A stretch of DNA of 63,509 nt, from contig BFEA01000549.1 of NCBI GenBank assembly GCA_003427395.1, positions 662,380 through 725,888 on the forward strand, given 5' to 3'. The notes beneath the pieces are model-generated. The model was not told where the DNA came from. It did not search any database and saw nothing but the letters and a program-made list of their open reading frames with translations. This DNA is from Chara braunii. Its lineage: Eukaryota; Streptophyta; Charophyceae; Charales; Characeae. This document shows, one piece after another, positions 43,883-55,465 of this stretch. Position numbers and translations under genes: made by a program. Position 1 is the first letter of the stretch. Every line of letters begins with the position of its first letter.

Positions 43883-45975
43883 TAACGGTTGCATGCCGTT
43901 ATCCCTGGTGGAACGACATCCGGGTATGTGAATGTGATAAATAGGCAAAGTGAGAAGTTTTTCTTTTGTGGTTAATCGTTCGAGGGTATAAGACAAAGGG
44001 AAGGTTGACAGTGCGAGTTGGTTTTGTTTGATACAGTAAGGGTGGTTCGGGGGCGATAAGCATTTTGAATATGCGCTCACGTACTCTGACTAGTATAATG
44101 GAAGTTGAACCTTGGACGTTGCTTTGCATGGTTGATATGGTCAGAGTAAGATGAGGTGACGTCGACATGGCTAAGAACGTCCGTTGAGGAAGTTGGGCCT
44201 ATAAGGTACCTATTATGGTCGAAAACATTATCTGGGTGGTCATGAGAGCAACTTGGTACTTTGGCATTAGGGAGAGGTCGAGGATGAGTAAGGGAGCCTA
44301 TTACGTTAGAAGTCGTCAAGGGACTTTGAAGAGTGTTAGGCTATAAGGATGTTGAAAGCCTTTATGAGCATGGATTGGGATCCTTGAACCTGGGTTATAA
44401 GCGGTTGTACGACTTATATAGTCATGGAAGTGTGAGGTCTGCCCCGAGATATCTGATCCTAGGGGCAGGTGGGATAACAGTGAAAGGACTAACACTTAGA
44501 TTATTTTGCTTACTTTTGGTAGGGCGACGAGGTGTAGATGATGTTGGACCTTCGCTTGAATCTTTCCAGGTTTGGACCATCTATTTGAATTTATGGGTTG
44601 GAGCTAAAGACTTGAGACTATTATTTTCAAAGGGCATCTCTTTTGAGTTATATGTTGAACTCATCCATATATGTCAAATCTTATCTGAGTAAGTTTACCT
44701 AATGTCTGATTATATAAGGCTATGTGCTTGATAAATATATTCTTTTAATAGTTATCCTTGTCAGAAATATTTATATGGGCTATGTATTTGAAGTGTGTAT
44801 TTTAACTTATCAGTCTACAAGGACTTATATGAGCGTGTCAAGTCCAATTATTAACTCATGGCTGTTTTTCAAGTTTATATGTTTGGATGACACTTCAAAT
44901 AAGGGAAGAGGCATTGCGCAGAATCCACATCTGATGCGGATTAAGAGGTGAATGGAGTGACCACTTCCCTGAGATAAGTTTCTTCTCATAGAATGGGCAA
45001 TGTGTAAGATCTACCCCAAGGAAGATTGCAATCATATATTATTGTTTCCCCCGAGAAATGGCTTTGAAGAAGTTTTAATTTTATCTTGTAAGTAGTAGTG
45101 AGACCCACGTCGGAACGCTGTTCCTGGTCCATAGTGGGGTGTTGTTGTTGTATCCCCTAGGATAAGATAACTACACTACTACTGAAAAGGAGGAAAGTAT
45201 TTGAGCCTTGTCAGACCATGGCCTATGAGGAAAGCAACTACTATATACCACAAAGAGGTAGGGGGTGAATCCCTAACTATTTTTGTGTCAAGTGGGTTCA
45301 CCAGCACAGGACAGGATAGCGCATCCCGAAGTGTGTATGGTGAGGTTGTTTGCTTTGTCGGCAAGGGTCTGCAAGGAGTAAGTGTTGGAATCGGAGGGAG
45401 AAGTAGTGAGGCTTGATCCTTGAGCGGGCTCGGGAGTTTAAGATGTTGTTCATTCTAAAAAGGGATTACACTGCCCCTCGCCACAATTTACTTCTATCAA
45501 AACTGGGGAGTAAAATATGGTACTCTCACTAGTATTATGTCCGAAAGTGCTGATTCTTGGCGATCTTATCTTTGATCATAACGTGCCTATTATATGATAT
45601 GTATAAGCATATCATTACGAGATATTTGTACATGTTTTGGGTAACTAACTAGCTTGAGTATAAGGCATTTCATATTTTATAGGTATTTCTGATGTCGGCC
45701 ACTAAGGTAATATATCGTTTTCCATGAGTTATTATGATTATGAAATTTTTGATATCTGTAAACGTACTATTACCATGATATGCTACCATTATTATTCCTT
45801 TAAGTTGGGTGGTCGTAAACACTGGAAAGGATGAATTTTAGCGGAAGATGATTTGAAGTTGAGGCTTCACTAGTAGAGATTGTAGAACGCGATTGTCAAC
45901 ATAAAGACGGAAGGCGTATGCTGGACGTTTTTTCTATGATGGGCAGAACGCAGACAGAGCAAAAGGCAACTCAGG
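43883..45975 (+). other. G internal leader, no gene recognised
   Basis: About 2.1 kb between the PBS and the first plausible ORF. Only short open frames occur on either strand, none with a recognised motif. It is likely the untranslated leader of the element RNA. Confidence 0.5.
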
Positions 45976-46377
45976 ATGCCTTATGGTAGGGAAGATCCCA
46001 ATGTGACCTTGTCGGTCAGGAAGGAAGATGGGTTTGAGATATCTTTGTCAAGGCGAGTCAAGGAAGGAGAATATATCTCTTCCTGGTGGGGCATGCTGAT
46101 AGACAAGGGTATTTTCATCTGGATCGAGTCTGGATTTGATGATGATCAAGGTTGTGCGATCGTAAGGGTGACCTTGTACGCGTCTTCCTCCTTTTAGGTC
46201 AAGCATGGGGTCGAGTTGGCACTTGGGCATGGTAGCCTACTTGCAAGGCCTCTGAGGATAGCTGAGGGAGCTGCAGCGAAGTGGGTAAGTGACAGGATCC
46301 AGGAAGGGGAAGAGCAGGTAGTGACCCATGTGGAGGTCGGCATCTCTTGCGAACTTGTCTACGGTCACCTTGCTATG
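45976..46377 (+). pseudogene. G first ORF, unknown product, TAG-interrupted
   Basis: A 73-codon frame ends at TAG 46195 and stays open for another 60 codons in the same frame to TGA at about 46378. The combined product is acidic/hydrophobic, of globular composition (SSWWGMLIDKGIFIWIESGF near residue 35-55; EGAAAKWVSDRIQEGEE near residue 100). No family is recognised. The internal TAG follows a Ser/Phe stretch and precedes VKHGVEL; a CAG to TAG change would explain it. It may be an N-terminal Gag part or an extra ORF. Confidence 0.4.
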
Positions 46378-46653
46378 TGATACGAGTGCGAGGGTCGGTA
46401 ACATTTGTAGCCAAGATTACAGCCGGCTTATGATTGGCTTGAAAATCCACCCTATATCGGTTGTACACTGCTCATAGCACCCTTAAAGTTAAAGCAAGGG
46501 TAACTAAAGTTTAGACCTTGTGGTGTGAAAGGGAAAGTAGTCAGTGAGAATTGAGTATTAGCAATTTTTTCTAGCCTTGTTTGTTTTGAGCCTTCTTGCG
46601 CCACGGTCTGATGATCGATTGCTTGTCATGCGTGTCAGGCCAGTACAAACATC

Positions 46654-47731
46654 ATGGCTGAAGAAAGTGGCTTCGCCAAAATCCTGCAGTGGAGGAGTTT
46701 GTGCCTCAGCAAAGTGCTGCTGTGTGAGTCAGTACACGACTCGATGCCCCATGACCTTCGTACCTTGCTATTTCAGGGAAGGGGTTTGTGTGCATTCCTA
46801 CACGACTATCATAATTTCGGTCTCACAAAGATGTGGGACGAAAAAGCAATGTGGAGCATGCTGTCGCTGTTCGTCTGCGAAGAGTTGAGTGAGGAAGTGT
46901 GTGCTCTTATGTTAAAGTCGCGGACCTGGGGTGAGTTGGAGACTTCTTCGAGGTTAAGGTTCCCAAAAGATGGAGTAGAGAGTGCATCTCGTAGGAGTCC
47001 TGTGCAGCCAGCTGCAGTTGCGTCAACACAAGGAGAGTTGAGTGGAATACAAAGATAAGTGGGAATACTGGAAGAAAGGTTGACGCGGCTAGAAGAGTCC
47101 AGGAAGGGCAAACGAAAGGTTTTAGAGGGTGCCTCAAGTGAGCCGAGCAGAGGGTGGAGCCAAAGGGCCACTTCTCCTCAGGGGAACCCCGAGAAGGCGG
47201 ACTAGTGCTCAAGGGAGAGATGAAGGTAAAAAGGTGATTGAAGTAAAGGAGGAGTGTGACCTTCCCAAGTTAACGAAGGCTCAGCGGAAGGCGAGGAACC
47301 TAGCGCAAGGGGGACAAGGAACCGGAAAAGGGCAATGTTCGCGACAAGTAGCGGCCACCCCACAAGGGTCGATAGATAAAGCAACGAGAAAGGGCCCTCT
47401 GTCGGTTGAGCAGGTCTTATATGGGCAGTGGACGCCATGCCATCAAATGAGTCGGTGGCCGATGTATAATCCACATATGTCATGGATACAAGGCAGTTGT
47501 TTGGATCCACAGGTGAGCATGATGCCGCCTAGGCCTCCAGCAGCCCAAACTCAACCAACTCAGCCTATGAGACCGTTGCAGCCGCCGACACAACGAGTGT
47601 CCCAAGGCAGTGTGGCTGATGGAGGAGGCCAAAGATAGGATAGGGGACGGGGTGGCGGCAGAGGAGGCACTGGAGGGCGTGGTGGGCGCCAGCGAAACCA
47701 TAAGTGGAACGCAAAGAAAAAAGAGGCATGA
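46654..47731 (+). pseudogene. G gag-like ORF with RGG tail
   Basis: An ATG at 46654 opens a 134-codon frame of helical, globular character (residues about 1-90, including LSLFVCEELSEEVCALML). It ends at TAA 47056, but coding character continues: a charged coiled-coil piece (ERLTRLEESRKGKRK) in the same frame, then by frameshift into 47129-47638 (basic LTKAQRKARNLAQ motif, then Pro/Gln-rich). After TAG 47636 that frame encodes an RGG-rich, basic end to TGA 47729. Helical domain, coiled coil, Pro-rich linker and nucleic-acid-binding tail is a Gag layout, with an RGG tail in place of a CCHC knuckle. No known Gag family is assigned. Confidence 0.5.
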
Positions 47732-50455
47732 TGGTCGTTATAGGGTAGAAGGATAGGGTTAGAGGGAATATAGCAGTGTGAGGAGGGGATTTAACCCTAA
47801 CCCTTTAGGCTGGGACAGCAAAAGGTCGACCCTTGATCACTTGGGCTGTGTATGTATGTGGGCATGAGAGTTAGGATAGCAGGCTAACCATTTGCGTGAA
47901 CCTAACTCCTTGTTTTAGTCGGCAGGATCCTGACTGTATGGTGTATGAGGCTAGAAGTTATATGCACGTGCGTTAGGTGCTCTGTGTATATGTTGGATCA
48001 TAAAAGACCTCGGTTTAGATTAGGTAAGCGCCTTTCAGGATCTTGGGACTGCTCCAGGGTAGTATAGCGAGAGCATGGTCAGAGTACGAAAGTGAGCCTC
48101 GTGCATGTATGGATTGCTGAGGGTAGAAGACAAATGAGGGTATGACTTAAAATATAGATTTAAGTGCATCCAGAGATCATGTAAGGATATGATCTTGCTA
48201 GGAGTACTGGTTTGGCTTTGATTGTGGTACTCGTCTCCTTTAGACATGTACTTTATCTTGGGAATGTCACCTATGGACTCGAAATGAGGTGATTGTATTT
48301 GAGGATTGAGTTTATTTTTAACCATACCACCCCAAGTTATGAAGGTATACGCGCCCATATGCCTGTATATAGAAGATGTATTAAATTGGGTAGACTGTTA
48401 GTTTATGATTTTTAGATTTCATGGCCCCGATGAACTAGTGTGATAAATTTTCCTTTCCGGCGCTGCGCTGAGATTTGAGAGAGGGAAATGTGCAACATTT
48501 TGACTCAAAGGTCGTTTTAAGCCTTTGGTTTGGTCAAGACATGAAAGGCCTTGTGTTAAGTCTTTGGATATTTGGATATGTCTTGAATTACTTGGATTCC
48601 TTTTGGGAGCGATTACGCCCTGACTAGGACTGTTTTAGTTTTAGCTCTGGTCAGGGAGACTACGATTTTTGTATGATACCGGTGCCAGTTTGAGTTGAGG
48701 CTGTTCAACTCTGTGTATAAATGTAATTCAAGACTATATTTAGTTCGCATTTTAAGTTCGGATATTACACCTCTGAGTGTATATTGAGCTGAGATTTTAT
48801 CTAAGACTATTCCCCTGTATATGACGATCACAATCACTCTCACATATGTGATTTTATCCTGATGTATGATGGTTTTGTGTGAGAGATGTAGGGGAAACAT
48901 CTCGTGTACTGTGTATTTTGTGCATATAAATGGATGTGAACTGTTTACTCTTCGGTATACTCGTGCGATCTGCCCACGGGCGGGTGATAGGGTCGGGTAT
49001 AAGAAGAGGGAGTGCAGTCTGTTTTTGTGAAAGAGTGTGGGAATCCTAAAGGATTTATGAGTCTTTGAGACTCGAATGCTTACCATGCCGAATGTTTATT
49101 GATCGAGTTGTGATGAGGACCGATAAGGTGGTCTCTCAGTTTGAGTTGTTTTATGGTTGAGACACCTTCGCGAGGGAAGGTAGTCTTTTGTTTATTGGTA
49201 GACTCACCTTCAGAGAGGGAAGATGTCTTAAAGAAAGGTCGCATGAGAGTTCATCCTAGAAAGAGAAGGGATGACTGAGAGACCTATTGAGCGAGACCTC
49301 GTTCATATGAAAGGTGGTTAATATATTTAATGGCATGGAAAGGTGATTTTGAATGATAAAAACTGACGAGAAGGACCACGTTTTGTTTGGCTATTGGTGG
49401 AATTTTGGAGGTCGCAAAAGTGATTTATTTGGGAGATGTAGCTGAGAGGTGGCCTTCTTGCTCTGATCAAGTAGGGAGGTCACGACCTTGTGAATTTGGC
49501 GGTGATTTTGTTTTGTGAATGTAAAGAGGTTGTCGTGTTTCTCTGTGTTGTCCCACAGAGGACTGGTAAATACCTGTATGTGTGATAGACCATTGCGTAG
49601 TCCCGCAGTAGGCCTGTATTGTTGCAACACACCATCCAGCCACTTGTGCTAATCTTGGGGCATTTATGAGAATACCAAGCTAATGGTAAAAGTTTAGCAT
49701 CACTAGGGCGCAACCCCAGTGTCGGCTGCTGATTGGCATAACCTGAACAGTGGGCCTACGTCTTGCCAAGGGAGTAAAGAGGGTGTGGCCACCTAGGAGG
49801 GTTTTACTCCTGCGAAACGGCGTGGGATAGGAGTCGAGTCGAGTCTTTTTGAGTCTTGATTGAATGCTTATCAGGAAAAAGCCTCTATCGTGGCGCAACC
49901 TGCGAGGGCACTGCCGCTAAAATAACGACGTGGTGGACCGTAGATCTGGCACGATCACCCAGACTATAGTGGGCCAAGATGGAGATCTGACCTTCGTGTA
50001 CTAGACTGTAGGAAGAGTCTATGATGAGATTTGTGTATATATATATGTTTGATTGTGAGAATTGTTGGAGGGAGGCAAGAATGCCTTCAAAGGTCTCGGT
50101 TAGGGCCCGCATCCCTAGTTATGGCCCTATTTGTAGGGTGGAGACTAGGGACACTTAACTAGAAGTCGGCGTTTGTCTAGGACAAAGGGGAGAGGACAAT
50201 TGAGAGGGCCGCTGGGACTTATGTTGTATTACGTATGTCTAGTGCACCGACGTCCTAGTGTCAGGACAATGGAGATCCAAGTTATAATCCTGGCAGCATA
50301 TAGTTGTATGGGCATGGATTGTTGGAGGCCTCGGACCTGTGTCTGTCGGCTAATCAGATTGGTTCCTTTCTCGTCGGCATTTGGAGTTTGGATGAACTTA
50401 TAGCTTTTTGATTTTGCGAAGCGACGGGGACGTCGCTCAATAAGGTCCGGTAAGC
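47732..50455 (+). other. G internal 3' region, no pol recognised
   Basis: A 2.7-kb stretch with short open frames on both strands and no protease, RT, RNase H or integrase motif. It contains several local inverted repeats, for example AGACACCTTC...GAAGGTAGTCT (about 49160) and GCGAC..GTCGC (about 50419). No clear polypurine tract abuts the right LTR; the nearest purine-rich run is at about 50416-50431. Confidence 0.55.
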
Positions 50456-53400
50456 TGTTGGTGCGAATACCCTTACTAGGGTATCCACCCTGGTTTCTGC
50501 AGGTAACAGAAAATAAGTTGATTTAAAGGTTAGGTATGTTGCACGAGGTGTGGTTGCGTATGTGGTTTACGTTAACTAAGACGGTTGATTAGAGCAGAGA
50601 GTGTGTGGTCACGTGAACTTGAGGCACGCGTGATCCTTTTTATTTGTTGATGATTGTGAAAGTCGGCGTTGGCCGCCGGCCAGATTTGTATATTTCTGAT
50701 TAAATTAGGATTAAAAATATTATGTCTCGTGCTTGGGGTGCCTGTCTGTGACCGGTGCGTACGTACGGAGGGGGGCATCGACAACCGTGTGATTTTGAGG
50801 ACGTTTCGGTAGATCTGCGTGTCGCGTAGTATCGGGTTATTTTAGGTGTTCGTCAAAATTAGACCCATACTTAGGCTTAGCATTATTGGTTACAGTGTCG
50901 GACTTCTATTCGGGAGATTCAGGGATCGAGATCAATTGGCGATAACGCAGGATATTAGAAAAGCGTGAAGGGGCGAAGGGGTTGAGGGTCTGACGGGCTA
51001 TCCCCCTTGGGTTTGTCGTCAGCAGAGTCGAAATAGTTATAGCGGCTCCTCTTTCCTCGTCTGCCGTTCTGTGACGACTTAAGTTTTTTTACATATTTTA
51101 TTTATTTTTATTGTCGTTAATTTTTATTTTTATATGCCTTGACGTTTCTTTAAGTCGGGCGCGACGTTGGCCACAGGTGACCGTCGCGGCTGGCGAGAAT
51201 CTTGAGCACGCGCCTCTTTTTGTGGGCCCGTTTGGGTTTCCGCATGTTTAAGATGTTGATGAAATTCCTCTATCTTGCCTACCTTTGAAATACGGACCGG
51301 GAAGTTCAACATACTTGCGAGCATGGGTGTTTGGTTCACGGAGTGGAAGGGATTTTGGGTAGCGAGGGCCCGTTACGAGTGCTCGGCTTGTCGCCCATGA
51401 TGCCTTATGAGAATGTAATGGGTGTGCGCAACCCGTTGGAACGCAAAAGAGGCCGGGGACTGCAAGGGCCAGCCACACGAAACCCTTCCTCATTTCGGGT
51501 TTTCAAAGTTCTCATTTGAATATTTGTTACCACCACTACGATCTGTACGACAGCCGTGCCACCAAGGCTCACGTTATAGTGTGTAGTGGGGCCGCGCCCC
51601 CGAGCCTATGATCTGTTATAAGGAATCAAAAAGGTGGTGCGCTCCGGGACGGGGGAGAAACTCTAAGGGAAGGCTCCCGGTGATACTAAGTGCAAAACGG
51701 TTTGTCGGACCCGGGCCTGAGCCGCGGTTGAGGTACTGCATGCAAATTGCTTATTGGTCCTAGGTATAGCTAACGGAAGAAATCTGTCGGGACGATTCAT
51801 TCAGTAGCTAGCTCCCTCCGGCCTTTCCCTTCAAGTTTGGCTACGAGTCGAGGATAGTAGTTTGGTCCTTTGTGGAGTCTCCTACCACCTAGTACTATCG
51901 ATAACAGCGTTAGCCGAAAAAAAAAGGGGGCAAGTGAACAACTCAGAGTTGAGGCCAGCGGGGGTAGGAAACGGGGGAGAAGAAACGAACCTAACTGGGT
52001 TTCCGGGCCAGGTACATCGTCATCGGAGATGGCGAGGAGCTAGTCGGGGTGCTGCAGGAAAAGAGTAACACGTGCGATTGACAATGGAATCGGGCGCACA
52101 GATTGGTGGTTTTGGGGATTTGGGCCAAGGCGGGAGCTATAGCGAAGTTAGTTTTGGTATTAAAACAGCAAAATGAGTGGTAACGAAGAAAGGTCGTGCA
52201 CGAAGTTATGGCGGAAGAAGGAAAAAAGTAGAGAGGAGCGAACATATCCTACTCGGTTGTGAATAGAATCGAGTGAGGGGAGGTTCAAAATTGGGGTTTG
52301 AGGATGAGGCGACTCGAATAGCGGAGTTAGATGTAGTAGGAAGTTAATAGGAAGAGAGTTAGTAAAGAAAGTAAGTGCGTCGATGCAGAGAAGGAGACGG
52401 CTATGGCGACGGCGAAAAGACATGGTTACCTACTCCTTGGTGAAAGCAGAGGAACCGAGGTTCGTTTCTAAGGTTCTCCTACCTCGCAAGATGATTGACG
52501 GAGTCAGATTCCACGTCGCTATGGGCTGCGCACAGGGGGGAGAGACAATGAATCTCCGTGTGATCTAGTGGGAGATTGAGTCGATGTTGCTAATCCATTT
52601 GATCGGAGTTGCAAGGGCGGTGCTAGGCAATGGAGGGAGAAGGGATGAGCGGGGGTGAAGATTGGCTGGCTCTGCCGTTTCCCGACCGCTCTTGGTAAAC
52701 GAAGGTAGGATCCCGGGTCTTTTAGTAGGACGACTTCAACTACGGGGTCGGATTTAAAAGGTTTGTTCTTAGTACTAGCTACTTGGGAAGAATGACTGCG
52801 CGGAGAGGGCATTTTCGGAGAGGCAACGTATACTTCCAAGTTATTGTGGAAATTTCATCACGATCTTTTTTGCACTTCCTTCAGATGGGACTAGCGTGGT
52901 GCTAACAACGGGGGTCGGGGACTTACCTGTTGGCGGGTACGCTATCTATTTCATAAGAGCGAAGTGGCGAGGCAATTGAACGGCGAGCCTGGAGATTTGC
53001 CTACAGGTCGCAAGCCGTTTTTCCATTGGGAACAGTGAAGCGGGGGAAGGGACAGGCGCAAGGCTAAAAGACTTGCCCATTGACCGATGTAAGGGCCGAC
53101 CCGTCAAAGTGAAGTTGCAGCGGACAGGCGGCAGAAAATTGCAGATTGGGATGCTGACCGTTATGACCATGGTCCCACCAGCCTATGCAATAGCAGACTA
53201 ACCACGAAGGTGCATAGTAGCAGGCAGGCAAGACCACAACTACGAAGGGGCTAAGTCTGTTGAAGCGGAGCCGCAAGCTAGTAAGTTTATCTGTGACCCT
53301 TACGCTTCGGATCGAGAATTTTGCGCTGGGATGAGCCACGTGAAGGGAGGTCTTTGTCACCGAGGCCCTCTCCTGGGAGTCGAGTCAGTCCCCTCCTTGT

Positions 53401-53600
53401 ATCTCGAGAGTGTCAAACCCCTACTTCTACCCTTCTTACTCTAAGTCTAGTCTGTGATTACGAGAGGAAGACGGCAGGCGGGATTGCAACCCGGCAGCAA
53501 CACTCTGTGGGGAGTCAGCCCATCGATTGCGGGAGCTCTGCCGGAACTCGGGAGGAGTTCTGGAGGCAAAGAATTGAGAGGTAATCATTTGTTTTCCCTC

Positions 53601-53606
53601 TATAAA
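53601..53606 (+). promoter_or_regulatory. TATA box of G right LTR
   Basis: TATAAA in the conserved CTATAAACCCAGTTATAACC block. Confidence 0.5.
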
Positions 53607-53864
53607 CCCAGTTATAACCCTTATCTGTATTCCTTGTTACATTTTGGCTGAGTATACTGTTTGTATCCCTACTTTGACTTTCAGTTTGACTTCAGGACAT
53701 GATTACTTTCAGTTTGACTTTAGGAAATGATTTAGAGTAAGTAAAGGAATGTATGTGCAATATCAGTTTCAGTTTCATTGTTTGAATGAAACCAGATTGT
53801 GGGGTTGCATCTGAGGGAAGGATGGGAGGAAGGCAGTATTGCTTGAGTTTAACAGGATCTATCA

Positions 53865-54600
53865 AAGGCTGGACAAGTCTGCATAAGTTTAGGGAGGCCC
53901 AATGCTTTGTTTATTTTGAATTGCCTGGAGAACCAGACATGTTCCATAAGTTTGTGTGGTCTGGTAGCTCTGACTTGTGAGGGATGACTCTGATTGACTT
54001 TCAGGGACCAAGTATGTTCCATAAGTTTGGTTGGCTTGATCGCCTTGTTTACTTTGGGTTTCTTTTAGCTTTTTTTTGTTCTGAACGAGGAGGTCTGAGC
54101 ATGTTCCATAAGTTTGGGTGGCTCAGTCTCTTCCTGCTTTGGTTTTAAGATAATGAACCAGGTTGAGGACCAGACATATTCCATAAGTTTAGGTGGTCTT
54201 GGTCCAATAGCGCGCACGTGCTGGAACCAAAAGGTTATCACTTGACTATATTTTATTACTATCCTACTTATGAACAGGCTAGTCAAACAGAGTTCCATAA
54301 GTTTGGGTGGTCTGACTCTAGCTTATCACCAACTGAAGAGAGTACTAATTAAGAATAAATTTGTGGTACGAAGGGGAAGACTGAATCTTGAGTTGAAGAT
54401 GATCCGTTAAGTTATATGCCACCTCAGAAGACTAAGTGCAGATAATTATATAAAATTGGGATACTTAAACAGTTCAGGGCGACTAGGGTGGCCTAGTCAT
54501 ACGCCCAAAGAAGAAAAATGTTGTTGTGCCCTGTGTTTGTGTATACTCAATGGTTGAGCTAGACATGTTCCATAAGTTTGGCTGGTCTAGCTTTATGCAC
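53865..54600 (+). repeat. Hairpin array, G right LTR
   Basis: Seven stem-loops correspond one-to-one with those of the left LTR. Here the second has ACCAGAC/GTCTGGT (about 53929-53962), where the left LTR has GCTAGAC/GTCTGGT. Others are CTGAGC/GCTCAG (about 54095) and AGCTAGAC/GTCTAGCT (about 54556). Loops keep CATAAGTTTG. Confidence 0.87.
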
Positions 54601-54884
54601 TGTGTAAGCTGGGTATAAAGGGGTAAATCATTGACAGATTATGAACTATTGTTTGACAAAATGACTTTGGGGTGGTGAGAGTACTTACCTTTGTGGTTTG
54701 GTCTTGCATGTGGCCGAGTGAGATTTCTACTTAGTCTGAGTTTCAGCTTGATAGGTAGTTGCTTTAGAAGCTCGCCATGTGCGAGAACCATAGAATTTAG
54801 TTTTAAATTCCTGCATTTTCTAAGCTAAGTATATTTTTAATTAGGTCAATTTCTGCATTTTCTGGGATATTTTGTTATACTTGG

Positions 54885-55465
54885 CTTTGTATAAATTTTG
54901 GTAAGCTACTTTCTCTACGGGAAGCCCTGCCGAAATTTTTACAAAACTAGGGAGTTAGTCAGATTTTTGTTTTTTTCAGGGTTCAGTTTTTTTGACTTTT
55001 TGGCTTAGTAAAAATGTGGAAAGCATCCTTTTCTAAAGGGAGTGGTGCCCAAATTTTTGCTAATTCAAGGAGTTACACAAAATTGGACACCTTGAGAAGT
55101 CAAAGTCATTTTAGATTATGAACTTAGTTTTGTATAAATCTTGGATTAACACTCTTCCAAGGGAGTGCTGCCAAAATTTCTACAAATCTAAGGACATAGT
55201 TAAATTTTGTTTTAGTTGAACTCATGTCTTGTTTTTGAGTTCATATCTGACTTAGTATAAATCTGGGAAGTCTACCTTTCTAGATGATGCTGCCCACATT
55301 TTTACTAATTCGGAGAGTTGGACAAAATTTGACTTTCCACAATTAGAGATCGTTTTTGTTTTCATATTGGCGTTAGTATAAATTATGAGAAGGCACTTTT
55401 CCTACGGGAAGCGTTGCCGAAATTTTCTTAGTTTAAAGGAATTAGATTATATTTTGACAGGTGGC
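54885..55465 (+). repeat. About 120-bp unit array, G right LTR (5 units)
   Basis: Same five-unit order as in the left LTR, with small changes such as loss of a few bases in the fourth unit near 55280. Confidence 0.75.

Noticed and set aside
40530-54600. Hairpin arrays considered as a CRISPR array
   Set aside because: Repeats are not identical, the variable parts are the stems themselves rather than spacers, spacing is irregular, and the setting is an LTR in nuclear DNA.
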